Below the pieces are notes generated by a model, which was given only the letters and a program-made list of their open reading frames with translations, was not told where the DNA came from and did not search any database. Made by a program: the position numbers and the translations under genes. This document shows, piece after piece, positions 24,331 through 32,546 of a stretch of 64,000 nt of DNA. This stretch comes from Zoogloea sp. 1C4 (GTDB taxonomy: Bacteria; Pseudomonadota; Gammaproteobacteria; Burkholderiales; Rhodocyclaceae): assembly GCF_009469605.1 (NCBI RefSeq), contig NZ_SSXU01000001.1, positions 310,001-374,000 on the forward strand. The letters run 5' to 3'. Every line of letters begins with the position of its first letter. Position 1 is the first letter of the stretch.

Positions 24331-25575
24331 ATGAAGTCGAAAATCACCCAGGCGCTCGTCGAGCGCGGCCCTACACCTGAGCGCGGCAAGTCGGTACTTC
24401 ACGCCGACACCGAGATGCGCGGGTTCTACCTGATCGTCACCCCCACGAAGCGCAGCTTCTACGTTCAGTCCCTCGTCAACGGCAAGCAGGTCCGCACGAA
24501 GCTGGGCGACCACCCATCGATGGACGCCAAACAGGCGCGCGACCTCGCCCGCAAGACGCTGGTCGAGATGCGCGGCGGCGCGAACCCGAATGAGGAGCGG
24601 CGCAAGGCCAAGGCGCGCGGCATCACCCTGCGCGACGCGCTCGACCTCCACCTAGCCGCCAAGCCGCTGTCCCCGCGGACCAAGGATGACTACCGCTACT
24701 GCTGCGATCAGTACCTGCCCGATTGGCTCGACAAGGCGCTGGCCGAGATCGGCACGGATCGCGCGGGCGTGCGTGAGCGCCACCGCAGGATCACCGAGAA
24801 GCACGGAGCTTCGACCGCAGACACCGTCTTCCGCATCTTCCGCGCCGTCTATAACCGTGGTCTGCGGGAGCATCCCGAACTGCCCGCGAACCCGACCGCT
24901 AACGTTGATTACCACGGCCTGCGTCGGCGCAAGGTGGATTCCAACGCCGACAAGCTGAGGGCATGGGGCAAGGCGGTGCTCGCCCTGCATCCCGTGCGGC
25001 GCGACCTACACCTGTTCATGATCCTGACGGGCATGCGGCGCACGTCGGCCTGCGAGGCGCGCATCGACGACCTCGACCTCGGCACGAAGCGCCTGCACGT
25101 CCCGAAGCCCAAGGGGGGCGCCCAGCGCGCTTTCGACCTCCCGCTGTCGGGACCTCTCGCCGACCTGCTCGGCCAGCGGCAGAGCGAGTCGCCCCGCCTG
25201 CACCGCAAGAGCCCTTGGCTGTTCCCCGCCGACTCGAAGTCGGGCCACGTCGCCGAGGTCGCGCAATGGGAACTCGACGGACTGACGGGCCACGCCCTGC
25301 GGCACACCTACGCCACCCTCGCCTTGCAGGCGGGCGTACCCATCGCAGAGCTGAAGTTCCTGCTGAACCACGCGGCGGGCAACGTGACGATGGGCTACCT
25401 GAACCCGAGCCTCGACCACTTGCGCGGCTACCAAGAGAAGGCGAGCGCCTACGTGCTCGACGCGCTGGGCCTGCAATGGACCGAGGGTGAGTGGCCCCCG
25501 CGCCTCAAACAGGATGAGCCGGCCGATACCAGCGCCGAGGAGGCGCCGTCAATCAACGAATTGGCCTTGGCGTAG
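24331..25575 (+). CDS. Tyrosine integrase with DUF4102-type arm domain
   Basis: This 414-residue integrase has an N-terminal DUF4102-like arm-binding region (TEMRGFYLIVTPTKRSFYVQ, KLGDHPSMDAKQARDLA), a core-binding region (about 100-190) and a catalytic domain. Catalytic residues are R236 or R237 in ILTGMRRTSA, a lysine in VPKPKGG, H321 and R324 in GHALRHTYATLA, H347 in LLNHAAG and Y356 in MGYLNP. It starts 170 bp from attL and points into the element, the usual place of the integrase that recombines at this tRNA. Confidence 0.93.
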   Translation: MKSKITQALVERGPTPERGKSVLHADTEMRGFYLIVTPTKRSFYVQSLVNGKQVRTKLGDHPSMDAKQARDLARKTLVEMRGGANPNEERRKAKARGITLRDALDLHLAAKPLSPRTKDDYRYCCDQYLPDWLDKALAEIGTDRAGVRERHRRITEKHGASTADTVFRIFRAVYNRGLREHPELPANPTANVDYHGLRRRKVDSNADKLRAWGKAVLALHPVRRDLHLFMILTGMRRTSACEARIDDLDLGTKRLHVPKPKGGAQRAFDLPLSGPLADLLGQRQSESPRLHRKSPWLFPADSKSGHVAEVAQWELDGLTGHALRHTYATLALQAGVPIAELKFLLNHAAGNVTMGYLNPSLDHLRGYQEKASAYVLDALGLQWTEGEWPPRLKQDEPADTSAEEAPSINELALA

Positions 25576-25722
25576 CGCGCACGCGCCGATGCAAACGTTG
25601 GTGGACGCGCACTTGATCGGCGCATGAAACTTCTCTCCAGCGCGCTACTTGAACGAGGTGCTCCCCGAGGTAGGCCACTTCGGACGGGCGTCTCACCAAC
25701 CTACTTTTTGGAGATTACGAGC

Positions 25723-26241
25723 ATGAACACCATCAAAACTATCGAAGCCATCCGTGAGCATCTGGTCCTGCTGGGTAAGGAGCTTGAGTTCGCGTCTGGC
25801 ATCCGCGCCTTGGCGGCAGAGAAGATCATGAGCGAGCAGGGCATCACCGATCCCGACGATCTTTTTCAGGCGTGCGAGGAGCTGGTCGGCTCTCCTGCCG
25901 TATTCGAGTCCTACGACGACCCGCTCAGCACCAAGCCCAGCGATTTGGTGCTCGGCCAGGGTTGCCCCTTCCCGTCTCTTGAGGCTTACGTCGCGCTGCG
26001 GGCCCATTACGGGAACGATTGGCTCCTGCACGCTTTGACCGACTACGCAGGCGGTTTCGGCAGCGTGGCTCTTCGCAGCGACCCCGCACAGCAGGCCGAG
26101 GACTTGATCGGACACGCACGGGAAAATCTGCACGACGCCCTGCTGTTCAAGCTCGGTCAGGACTTCGGAAAGTCCATCGAGCACCTGTCCAGCCGCTTCC
26201 AATCTGCCTTGTCGCTTTTCAAGCGGGCGAGCGCTGCCTGA
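25723..26241 (+). CDS. Hypothetical protein, 172 aa
   Basis: I do not recognise this protein. It is acidic and mainly helical, with no signal peptide or membrane segment. Near the middle it has a GQGCPFPSLEAYVALRAHYGN stretch, and it ends in an amphipathic helix. ATG 25723 is preferred over upstream in-frame starts because a TTTGGAGATT ribosome site precedes it. A similar leader precedes the gene at 26945. It is followed by a terminator, so it is probably monocistronic. Confidence 0.6.
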   Translation: MNTIKTIEAIREHLVLLGKELEFASGIRALAAEKIMSEQGITDPDDLFQACEELVGSPAVFESYDDPLSTKPSDLVLGQGCPFPSLEAYVALRAHYGNDWLLHALTDYAGGFGSVALRSDPAQQAEDLIGHARENLHDALLFKLGQDFGKSIEHLSSRFQSALSLFKRASAA

Positions 26242-26284
26242 TCCTCTATCGGGGCGCTATCGCGCCCAAGGCGATGAAACGAAA

Positions 26285-26309
26285 GGGCCATCGTTGAGGT
26301 GGCCTTTTT
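26285..26309 (+). terminator. Rho-independent terminator
   Basis: GGCCA (26286-26290) pairs with TGGCC (about 26300-26304) and TTTTT follows at 26305-26309. It lies 44 bases after the stop of the preceding + strand gene and also separates it from the convergent gene ending at 26333. Confidence 0.65.
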
Positions 26310-26332
26310 CCATGCACGACGGGAGCACGCGG

Positions 26333-26794
26333 TCAAACGGGATCGCTCTCGGCCACCCGCTGACGCTCGGGCACCGCAGCACCCTTCTTGCGCATGTCGT
26401 GGGCGTACCACCTGACCGACTTGGCGGACGCCTGCGCGCCCTCGATCTGCGCGTTGACCATCTCGGCGATGACGCCGTGCGGGTAGCCTGCGGGGTCCAT
26501 CAGCAGCTCGCGGGCGAGTCGGCCGATACCCTTGCCGACGGGCTTCTTCTCGGTCTCTGTCGGCGCGTCTGCGGTCTCGACAGCATCGGCCTGCGGCTGT
26601 GCGCGCGGCTCGGTCACCTCGGCAGCCTTGGGCTGCCCGAACGACGCGAGGTCGATGCTCTTGGCCTCGATGATCGAACCGATGCGTTCGAGCAGCTTGC
26701 CTCGGGTCGCGAAGGTCTTGGGACCGGCCGGCTTGTCCGCTATCTCGTTGTGCAGGGCCAGCAGGTCCTTGATGCTCATCTCTTGCAGGTTCAT
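26333..26794 (-). CDS. Hypothetical protein with C-terminal helical DNA-binding-like motif, 153 aa
   Basis: The N-terminus (SIKDLLALHNEIADKPAGPKTFATRGKL) and C-terminus (GVIAEMVNAQIEGAQASAKSVRWYAHDMRKKG) are basic helical modules joined by an acidic Ala/Glu linker. The C-terminal module resembles the KSVRWYA segment of DUF3489-like proteins found on phages and integrative elements, where DNA binding is suspected. It is divergent from the + strand gene at 26945. Confidence 0.55.
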   Translation of the reverse strand: MNLQEMSIKDLLALHNEIADKPAGPKTFATRGKLLERIGSIIEAKSIDLASFGQPKAAEVTEPRAQPQADAVETADAPTETEKKPVGKGIGRLARELLMDPAGYPHGVIAEMVNAQIEGAQASAKSVRWYAHDMRKKGAAVPERQRVAESDPV

Positions 26795-26944
26795 CTCACG
26801 CTCCGGTGGTTGGGTGTGAGGTCATTAGGTCGTGTTCGTGGGGATTCGGGAGCCCTTCCTCTTGAAAAAACATTTCTAGCCATCATCTAAAGAAGCCGTC
26901 TGCGGTCGTGGGCGGGTTTATCAACTTCTCATTTGGAGATACCC

Positions 26945-27199
26945 ATGAGCACCTTTACCCGCATCGCAAAAGACCCCGTTGGCATGGCACGTTTGGTGAC
27001 GAACTATGCTCGCGTGAAAGAGCTCCAGCAAAAAATGTCTCTTACCGAGATTGCCGAAATTTTCGATGAAGACCCCAAGGGACTGAGTACCTTTGTTGAG
27101 TATGCTGACGCATTCGTCTCCGGCGAAAAGTCGTTGTCACTCGACATTACGACCAAGAGCAAAGAGGCGTTCGGCCAAATTGCATCAGCTCTCAAGTGA
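26945..27199 (+). CDS. Hypothetical protein, 84 aa
   Basis: This small helical protein (MSTFTRIAKDPVGMARLV at the start) has a possible HTH-like stretch MSLTEIAEIFDEDPKGLSTFVEYADAF. It has no known family that I recognise. TTTGGAGATACCC just upstream is a good ribosome site. A TTGAAA at 26862-26867 with 17-bp spacing to a poor -10 is a possible promoter. A G+C lower than its neighbours suggests a separate origin. Confidence 0.5.
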   Translation: MSTFTRIAKDPVGMARLVTNYARVKELQQKMSLTEIAEIFDEDPKGLSTFVEYADAFVSGEKSLSLDITTKSKEAFGQIASALK

Positions 27200-27241
27200 C
27201 CTACTGACTGTCCATCAGCGGGCCGTGATCCGTAAGCGCAT

Positions 27242-27273
27242 GAAAAAGAAGGGGATGCCTTGTGGGCATCCCC
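27242..27273 (-). terminator. Terminator of the leftward element operon
   Basis: GGGGATGCC (27251-27259) pairs perfectly with GGCATCCCC (27265-27273) over five bases. On the - strand it is followed by TTCTTTTTC. It lies 60 bp past the stop of the last leftward gene and would end the operon beginning at the AlpA-type gene. Confidence 0.75.
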
Positions 27274-27333
27274 TCCGAAGCACGGCCGGGGCAACCTCGG
27301 CCTCTGTTCCGACCCCGACCGCTGGCACCAAAC

Positions 27334-27609
27334 TCAGTGCATGAACGCCTGATGCAGGCGGTCGAAAGGGAGGGCGTCGGCGCGGAGCTTGGTATCGCGG
27401 TCCACGTACAGGTCCAGCGGGCGCGAGTACGGCACGCCGGCCAGTGAGGCCGCGTCGTCGAAGGTCTCGCAGCCAAAGGGCACGCCCACACAGGCGGCAC
27501 GCTCGGCCAGGGCGTCGATGACAGCGCAGCCGGTGCGCAGGGCGCACGCCAGCCCGGTGAGTGCGAGGGCCACGGGGTGATGCGCCGGGTAGTGATCCAG
27601 CTTATTCAT
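27334..27609 (-). CDS. Hypothetical protein, 91 aa
   Basis: I do not recognise this protein. It has a short moderately hydrophobic stretch (HHPVALALTGLACALRTGCAVIDAL) and several cysteines (near 17, 23, 35 and 42). The start ATG overlaps the stop of the upstream gene by 8 nt, which supports a real coupled gene at the operon end. Confidence 0.5.
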   Translation of the reverse strand: MNKLDHYPAHHPVALALTGLACALRTGCAVIDALAERAACVGVPFGCETFDDAASLAGVPYSRPLDLYVDRDTKLRADALPFDRLHQAFMH

Positions 27610-28384
27610 CGCCGCCCCCGATCAGGTCGCGGTCGATGGCCTGCTCGCGCAGCGCGAGTTGCACGGTGTTCAGCGGGTTCGACTTGCCCTGGTTCCAGGT
27701 GCGGATCGCGACGAGGATGCCCTGTAGGCGCGCGTCGCCCAGCTTAATGTACTCCTGCACCTTCAGGTAGTCGTCCAGCTTCATCGCGGCGGCGAGCTCG
27801 GCAGGGCCGACCGGGCGGTCCTTCGACGGCATGCGGTCCAGCAGGCTCAGCAGCGCGGAAGCGAGGGGGATGTTCTGCGTGGCGACGGCGACCTGGGCCA
27901 TGTGCCCGAGCTCGGCGGGACCGGCGTAGGCGAGCTGGTGCAGGTACTCGGTGCGCTTGGGGTCGCCGAGGGCGGCGCGGGCCAGCACCTTGGCGGGGCT
28001 GGAGAAGAACTCGCGCTGCGAGACGAGCTGAGCGTGCGGCGCGCCCGCGTCCTTCAGCAGCTTGTCGAGCTCCTTGGCGGAGTTGTCCTTGATCTGGCGA
28101 ACGGCGGCCAGGGTTTCGTTTTGAGCCATGCGTGCCCTGTCTGCATTCGGGATCGCGCTCCAGCGAGCTACGTCGGACGGAGACAGTTGATGCTGACCGC
28201 CGTCTGTTCCAGCATGCCCGATGGATACCCCCCAACGCTTTGAGATTTCAATCTTGCGGGATTGAACATCTTTCTGCAGGCGCTCGATGGCCTTCAGGGC
28301 GCGGGTGTGGATGGCGTCCAGGTTGGACGCGAGCTCGCCGATCTGTTGCGGGCTGAGCAGCGGGGAGACTTGGTTCAGGTTCAT
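27602..28384 (-). CDS. Hypothetical helical protein, 260 aa
   Basis: I find no recognisable domain. The protein is soluble, helix-rich and Ala/Leu-rich, with a coiled-coil-like N-terminal third (SPQQIGELASNLDAIHTRALKAIERLQKD) and a C-terminal half dense in helices. No enzyme motif is visible. In phage satellites, genes in this position after terS often modify helper capsids or packaging, but nothing in the sequence proves that. The 225 bp before it (28385-28609) hold no convincing gene. Confidence 0.5.
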   Translation of the reverse strand: MNLNQVSPLLSPQQIGELASNLDAIHTRALKAIERLQKDVQSRKIEISKRWGVSIGHAGTDGGQHQLSPSDVARWSAIPNADRARMAQNETLAAVRQIKDNSAKELDKLLKDAGAPHAQLVSQREFFSSPAKVLARAALGDPKRTEYLHQLAYAGPAELGHMAQVAVATQNIPLASALLSLLDRMPSKDRPVGPAELAAAMKLDDYLKVQEYIKLGDARLQGILVAIRTWNQGKSNPLNTVQLALREQAIDRDLIGGGDE

Positions 28385-28609
28385 GGCTCGTTGGCTCCTA
28401 TGAGGTTGAGGGTCCTCCGGTCGCCTTCGAGCGCGTCCCCAGCCGCGGGGTGGTCATGCGCGCCAATGCGCTGACCGGATGCTTTCAATGTGTCGTGGTG
28501 CGCTGGCCGAGAACGCCATCGTTCTCCGACCGTGTTCCCCCGTTCGCTGCCGCCGTCGCGGTGGCTTGCGCGTCAAGGGTTTGGGGGCGTCTCGCCCGCC
28601 GATGGAGAG

Positions 28610-29056
28610 TCAGGCGTCCGCGTCGGGACGCGGCCCGGTCGGCATGCCGCCGGCGCCGCCGCAGTCCAGGCACATGCGGGCGCGGGCCACGTCGCCGCTG
28701 AAGTGGAAGCGCTGGCACCGCATGCACCTGACCCAGCCCACGCGCCGGATGACGCGCGGCGGGTCGAAGTTGGGGTCTAGGACGTTGGCGCGTCGCGCGC
28801 CTCCGTCGAGTGGCCACGGCGTCGGCTCGATGAGCGCCTTCGCCAGCAGGCAGTTCCCGGGGTCGTGGACCGCACGCTTGCCCGGCGTCGCGCCGAGCCA
28901 GCGGTAGTTCGGGAAGTTCGGGTTGTGGGTGCGCCGCTGCACCGTCGAGGTGGGCAGGCCGAGCGCCTCCGCCGCCTGCCGGGCGCTGGGGTATCGCACC
29001 CCATCGACCTCGACGCCGACGGCGTGCCCGTTACTGCCCGCGGTTGACAGCGCCAT
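28610..29056 (-). CDS. NUMOD1-like HTH and zinc-ribbon protein, 148 aa
   Basis: Residues 14-52 (VEVDGVRYPSARQAAEALGL, then TSTVQRRTHN) have the NUMOD1-like DNA-binding pattern found beside homing endonucleases. The C-terminal part carries a four-cysteine zinc ribbon: C111, C114, C129, C132 (VRCMRCQRFHF, MCLDCGG). No nuclease motif is present. It might be a late regulator or DNA-binding adaptor of the element. It overlaps the next upstream gene by 26 nt. Confidence 0.55.
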   Translation of the reverse strand: MALSTAGSNGHAVGVEVDGVRYPSARQAAEALGLPTSTVQRRTHNPNFPNYRWLGATPGKRAVHDPGNCLLAKALIEPTPWPLDGGARRANVLDPNFDPPRVIRRVGWVRCMRCQRFHFSGDVARARMCLDCGGAGGMPTGPRPDADA

Positions 29057-29279
29057 GCTCGCGCCTGCCCTCGTACTCGTCGGACATGGCCTGCCATGTG
29101 TCCGCGTCGATGCGCGGGATCGGGCCGATGCAGGTCATCTCGCAACTGCGGGCGAGGGCATCGCGCCCGCCCATCGCTGCGACCGCCTTCGGCGCCGTCT
29201 CGTCGAAGGCGTCGAGGTTGCGGTCGATCTGCTCGGCGCGCAGCAGGGCCTCCTCGACGGTCAGCGTCTCACTCGTCAT
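29031..29279 (-). CDS. Hypothetical protein, 82 aa
   Basis: This small acidic helical protein (LTVEEALLRAEQIDRNLDAFDE) lies between the terminase-like gene and the zinc-ribbon gene, with overlaps of 11 and 26 nt. It matches no family I can name. Overlaps on both sides favour a real coupled gene. Confidence 0.5.
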   Translation of the reverse strand: MTSETLTVEEALLRAEQIDRNLDAFDETAPKAVAAMGGRDALARSCEMTCIGPIPRIDADTWQAMSDEYEGRREHGAVNRGQ

Positions 29280-29784
29280 CGTCTTGCTCCTTGTTCGCGT
29301 GGTACTTGGAGAGCAGCCCCGTCAGCGCCTTGCGCTCGTCGGCCGACATGCGCAGCAGCGCCTCGGCGTCGAGGCCCGTGGAGTCCACCTTGACCCGCAG
29401 GCGATCCGCCATCTGGTCGCCGTAGCGCCACTTGAGCAGGACCTCCATCAGCCGGTCGCTGTACTTGCGAACCGTCAGCGGGCGCTCCTCGCCGGTCGCG
29501 GGGTCGGCCACGGTCGAGACGCGGCCCTGGTGGATGACAGGCTCATCGACGCCGACGGCAGCACGCCGGTAGGCCTCTTCGAGCAGGCTGTCGAGCGCCA
29601 CCTCGACGGCGGCCTCCCACTGCGTGCGGAACTCCAGGTCGTTGGCCTTGTGATAGAAGGCCGTCGAGCGCACGATCCCCGCAGCGGCTGCCGCCGCCTT
29701 GGGGCTCGCCGTGTCCTCCAGCACCGCAAGGAAGATCGCCTTCCTCTCCGGCGTGAAGGTGTTGGGGATCGATGGGCGGCTCAC
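29269..29784 (-). CDS. Phage-type small terminase subunit (TerS-like)
   Basis: This 171-residue protein has an N-terminal HTH (SPKAAAAAAGIVRSTAFYHKANDLEF) followed by EEAYRRAAVGVDEPVIHQG and VRKYSDRLMEVLLKWRYGDQ. This is the familiar layout of phage small terminases, in which the RAxxGVxEPV and VRKYSDxLLxFLLK motifs recur. It starts at GTG. No large terminase gene is present in the element, which suggests that it redirects a helper phage's TerL to element DNA, as in PICIs. Confidence 0.75.
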   Translation of the reverse strand: MSRPSIPNTFTPERKAIFLAVLEDTASPKAAAAAAGIVRSTAFYHKANDLEFRTQWEAAVEVALDSLLEEAYRRAAVGVDEPVIHQGRVSTVADPATGEERPLTVRKYSDRLMEVLLKWRYGDQMADRLRVKVDSTGLDAEALLRMSADERKALTGLLSKYHANKEQDDDE

Positions 29785-30012
29785 GTCTGTTCTCCGAAAA
29801 ATGGCTTACGGAGTTATCGTGTCGTGCTTATGCGCGCAGGCACGCCATCGTTCTTTCAAGCGCATCAACGGCTTGGAGGGTCTTGGCCCTCGAATCGACG
29901 ATCAGGGGGTGAGGCGGCCGGGGAAGTTGGCCTCGCGCGCGAAGGTCTCGGCGCAGCAGGTCAGGCGCGTTCGACCACCGCGATTCCCTTTTTGAAGGGG
30001 TTATTCAAAAGC

Positions 30013-30210
30013 AGACTCCGGGCAGACTTCGCTTTCACTTTCTAAGAAAGTGAAAGCTGTGAAGTCTCGTCTGCCGTGGTCGAAATCTCGACCGAAGTCT
30101 CAGCGCTGAGTGGTCGCATAAGCTGTTGATTCGGAACAGACTTCAGACTTCGCGCCGACGCTGAAGTCTCCGAAGTCTTGAGACTCCAAAATCAGACTTC
30201 AGGAGACTTC
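30013..30210. repeat. Iteron cluster, putative replication origin of the element
   Basis: Nine exact copies of AGACTTC or its complement GAAGTCT lie between 30024 and 30210: 30024, 30061, 30094, 30138, 30145, 30163, 30172, 30194 and 30204. Near matches (AGACTCC) are at 30013 and 30181. A perfect 27-bp palindrome with one central base spans 30031-30057, flanked by iterons in inverted orientation. The cluster follows the prim-pol/helicase gene, like iteron origins of P4-like and other rep systems. The rest of 29785-30219 holds no gene. Confidence 0.75.
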
Positions 30211-30219
30211 GCGGGGTCG

Positions 30220-32301
30220 TCATACGGCTGCCTCCACGCGCACCACCTTCGGCGCCGTCGAGTGCTTGCCGACGCGCTCGCACCAGAGCCAGAAGTGGCG
30301 ACCGTCCCATGCTGCCCGCACGGCGTCGATGCGTCCCTCGGGCACCTTGTCTGCCACCGCGCGCTGAGCCGAGCTCTTGCTCAAGCCCAGGCGCTTGATT
30401 GCGGCATCCGTGAGGTCGGCTGCCTTGAGCGTGCCGGCCGTCGCGCCCAACTCGCAGGCCAGGGCAAGAAGTCCATCACTCGGCGTCGCCTCATCCGCGA
30501 AGTCGGAGGCTGCGTCGGCCATCACGGTCGGCCTGAGCACCAGGGAGTCCGCCACCTTCTCCAGGTTGAAGTGCATCGGCCCCTCGCGCTCGGCGTCCTT
30601 CTGCTTCTGCACGGCAACCCTGATCGAGCGCCTGTCCTTGTCGCGCTCCACCTCGACGGTGGTGTCCATCGCGCCCAGCAGCGCCGTGCTGCCGCGCATG
30701 CCCTTGCTCGCGTCCTTGCCCGAGTGATGCACGACCACGACGGCCGCGCCGGTCGTGTCACGCAGCCGCTTCATGCTGGCGATGTAGCGGCTCATGTCCT
30801 TCGCCGAGTTCTCGTCTGCGCCTGCGGCCGTCTGGTTCAGGGTGTCGATGACGATCAGCCTCAGCGGCCCGAGCTCATCGGCCACTGCCTTCACGAAGGC
30901 GCGCACGGCCCCGTCCTTCTCGGTGGCTAGGTTAAGTTCGTCACTCATGAAACGAAGGCTGAACGCACGTCCCTGCGCGGCGTGGCTCAGCTTCCAGGAG
31001 CGCACCCGCTTCCCGATGCCCGGCAAACCCTCCGCCGCGATGTACAGGACCGCTCCCCGCTCGACGGCGCGCCCGTGCCAGTCCATGCCCCCGGCCACGG
31101 CCATCGACATGTCCACCGCGAGGAACGACTTGCCCGACTCCGGGGCTCCGTAGATCGCCGCGAGGCTGCCCTCGGTGAGCACACCGGGGATCAGCCACTT
31201 CGGCGGCGGCAGCGCCTCCAGCTCGTCGATGGTCAGGAAGTGCCAGCGGGTCTGCTTCTGCGGGGGCTCGTCGGGGCCGTCCCACACGTCGAAGTCGTCC
31301 TCGGGGTCGGGGTTCGGGACTTGCCCGCCGGCCTCATGGACCAGCTTGTGCAGCAGCCGCGCGGTCACGGGCTCGCCGCGCGGCGCGTGGGCGTGCAGCG
31401 AGTCCCACTTGTTGCCGATGCGCCAGGCGTCGTCGGCGTACTTCGGGTCCTGCGTGGACCAGTCGATGAACTCCTGCCGCCCCTCGCCGCTGGTCGCGTG
31501 GTGGCACGCCATCATCAGCGGCAGCCACTTTCCGTCGTGGTCTTGGAAGTCCTCGGGGTCGAGCCATTCGAGCGCACCCTCAAGCTGGCGCGACGTGAGC
31601 TCGCCTGCCTCGCGTCCCAGGTGTTCGCGGACGGGGCGGCGCACGGCATCAAGCGCCGTCGCCGGCAGGTCGGGCATGTCCGCGAAGTCGGGCGAGAAGT
31701 CGTCCCAGCGGTACACGCCGCCGCACGGGTGGACGGAGCCGGCCGCGACCACCTGCCTGCCGAGCGTCTTGAACTCGATGCCGGGGAATTGCTCCAGGCT
31801 CTCCAGCGTCTGCGCGTCGGCGGGCTTCCTGAAGTAGAAGTGGTGCCCCCCGCTGCCTGTCACGACGTGCGGGGCGACCGAGGTGTCGATGCCCAGCGCG
31901 GCCGTTACCTCGGCGAGGCTGTCGCGTCCATCGGGGAAGTTGCGTGGATCGACGTCCAGCACGACCACGTCGGCCGGGATGCGGAACCCGACGTTCAGGC
32001 CGCTGTGACGGGCGCGTTCGAGCACGGAGTCGGCGGAGTAGGCGCGGCGCTGCCACGTCGGATCGATGGGCGACTTGCCGCGATCCCGGCCGCGCTGGTC
32101 CTTCTTGTGCCATGCGTGCAGCGGGATCAGGTCGAAGCCGGCCTCGCGGTAGCGGGCCATCTCGGCGAACGATGGTTCGAGCGCGCGGCGGGCTCCGACA
32201 TGATTTGATCCCGTGAGCTGTTGCATGCTCGCGTCCTCTGCTTGATCGACCTTAGCGCCCGCGGACTCGTCCCCCGTGGGCGTTTTCTTTTTCGCGCTCA
32301 T
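30220..32301 (-). CDS. Prim-pol primase/RecA-like (AAA_25) helicase replication protein
   Basis: This 693-residue replication initiator combines an N-terminal prim-pol domain (VVLDVDPRN with D116 and D118, GSGGHHFYF with H153 and H154, VVAAGSVHP), a PriCT-like middle (LEWLDPEDF, WLPLMMACHHATSGEGR), and a RecA-like AAA_25 ATPase with Walker A GAPESGKS (385-392) and Walker B LIVIDT (D486). Such proteins prime and unwind plasmid, satellite and integrative-element DNA. It lies 2 nt after the AlpA-type gene and directly before the iterons that it may bind. Confidence 0.88.
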   Translation of the reverse strand: MSAKKKTPTGDESAGAKVDQAEDASMQQLTGSNHVGARRALEPSFAEMARYREAGFDLIPLHAWHKKDQRGRDRGKSPIDPTWQRRAYSADSVLERARHSGLNVGFRIPADVVVLDVDPRNFPDGRDSLAEVTAALGIDTSVAPHVVTGSGGHHFYFRKPADAQTLESLEQFPGIEFKTLGRQVVAAGSVHPCGGVYRWDDFSPDFADMPDLPATALDAVRRPVREHLGREAGELTSRQLEGALEWLDPEDFQDHDGKWLPLMMACHHATSGEGRQEFIDWSTQDPKYADDAWRIGNKWDSLHAHAPRGEPVTARLLHKLVHEAGGQVPNPDPEDDFDVWDGPDEPPQKQTRWHFLTIDELEALPPPKWLIPGVLTEGSLAAIYGAPESGKSFLAVDMSMAVAGGMDWHGRAVERGAVLYIAAEGLPGIGKRVRSWKLSHAAQGRAFSLRFMSDELNLATEKDGAVRAFVKAVADELGPLRLIVIDTLNQTAAGADENSAKDMSRYIASMKRLRDTTGAAVVVVHHSGKDASKGMRGSTALLGAMDTTVEVERDKDRRSIRVAVQKQKDAEREGPMHFNLEKVADSLVLRPTVMADAASDFADEATPSDGLLALACELGATAGTLKAADLTDAAIKRLGLSKSSAQRAVADKVPEGRIDAVRAAWDGRHFWLWCERVGKHSTAPKVVRVEAAV

Positions 32302-32303
32302 GC

Positions 32304-32546
32304 TCAGCCTCCCGTCGTCACGTAGGCACGGAGGTCACCCATGCGGTAGCGGATGACCTTGGGGCCGACGCGAACGAACGCGGGTCCGCCGCCGTTGCAG
32401 CGATACCAAGCGAGGGTCGTGTACTTGATGCGCAGAACCTCGGCCGCCTCTTGGGCGGTGAGGAGCGCGTCGTCGGGCAGGGCGTGGAGCTTGGCGAGCT
32501 CGTCGGCGTTCAGTTGGCCGGGGGTGTACTGGTAGTAGGTGGCCAT
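32304..32546 (-). CDS. AlpA/excisionase-type HTH regulator, 80 aa
   Basis: MATYYQYTPGQLN opens an 80-residue protein with a MerR-like winged HTH (LLTAQEAAEVLRIKYTTLAWYRCNGGGPAFVRVG, then RYRMGDLRAYV), the HTH_17/AlpA pattern. In P4-like satellites and PICIs such proteins activate integrase/excision or the replication genes. It heads the leftward operon with the replication gene 2 nt downstream. A longer in-frame start is possible but has no ribosome site. Confidence 0.8.
   Translation of the reverse strand: MATYYQYTPGQLNADELAKLHALPDDALLTAQEAAEVLRIKYTTLAWYRCNGGGPAFVRVGPKVIRYRMGDLRAYVTTGG

Noticed and set aside
28385..28609. Possible extra small gene between the 260-aa and zinc-ribbon genes
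   Set aside because: The open frames here are Arg/Ala/Gly-rich shadows without ribosome sites. The GAGAAC-N6-GTTCTC inverted repeat alone does not support a feature.
28508..29853. CGCCATCGTTCT present near 28514 and again near 29842 in the element
   Set aside because: One shared 12-mer is within chance for 11 kb, and there is no further similarity around either copy.
29985..30005. CCCTT-TTTG-AAGGG hairpin as a terminator before the iteron region
   Set aside because: The stem is short and no T-run follows on either strand.
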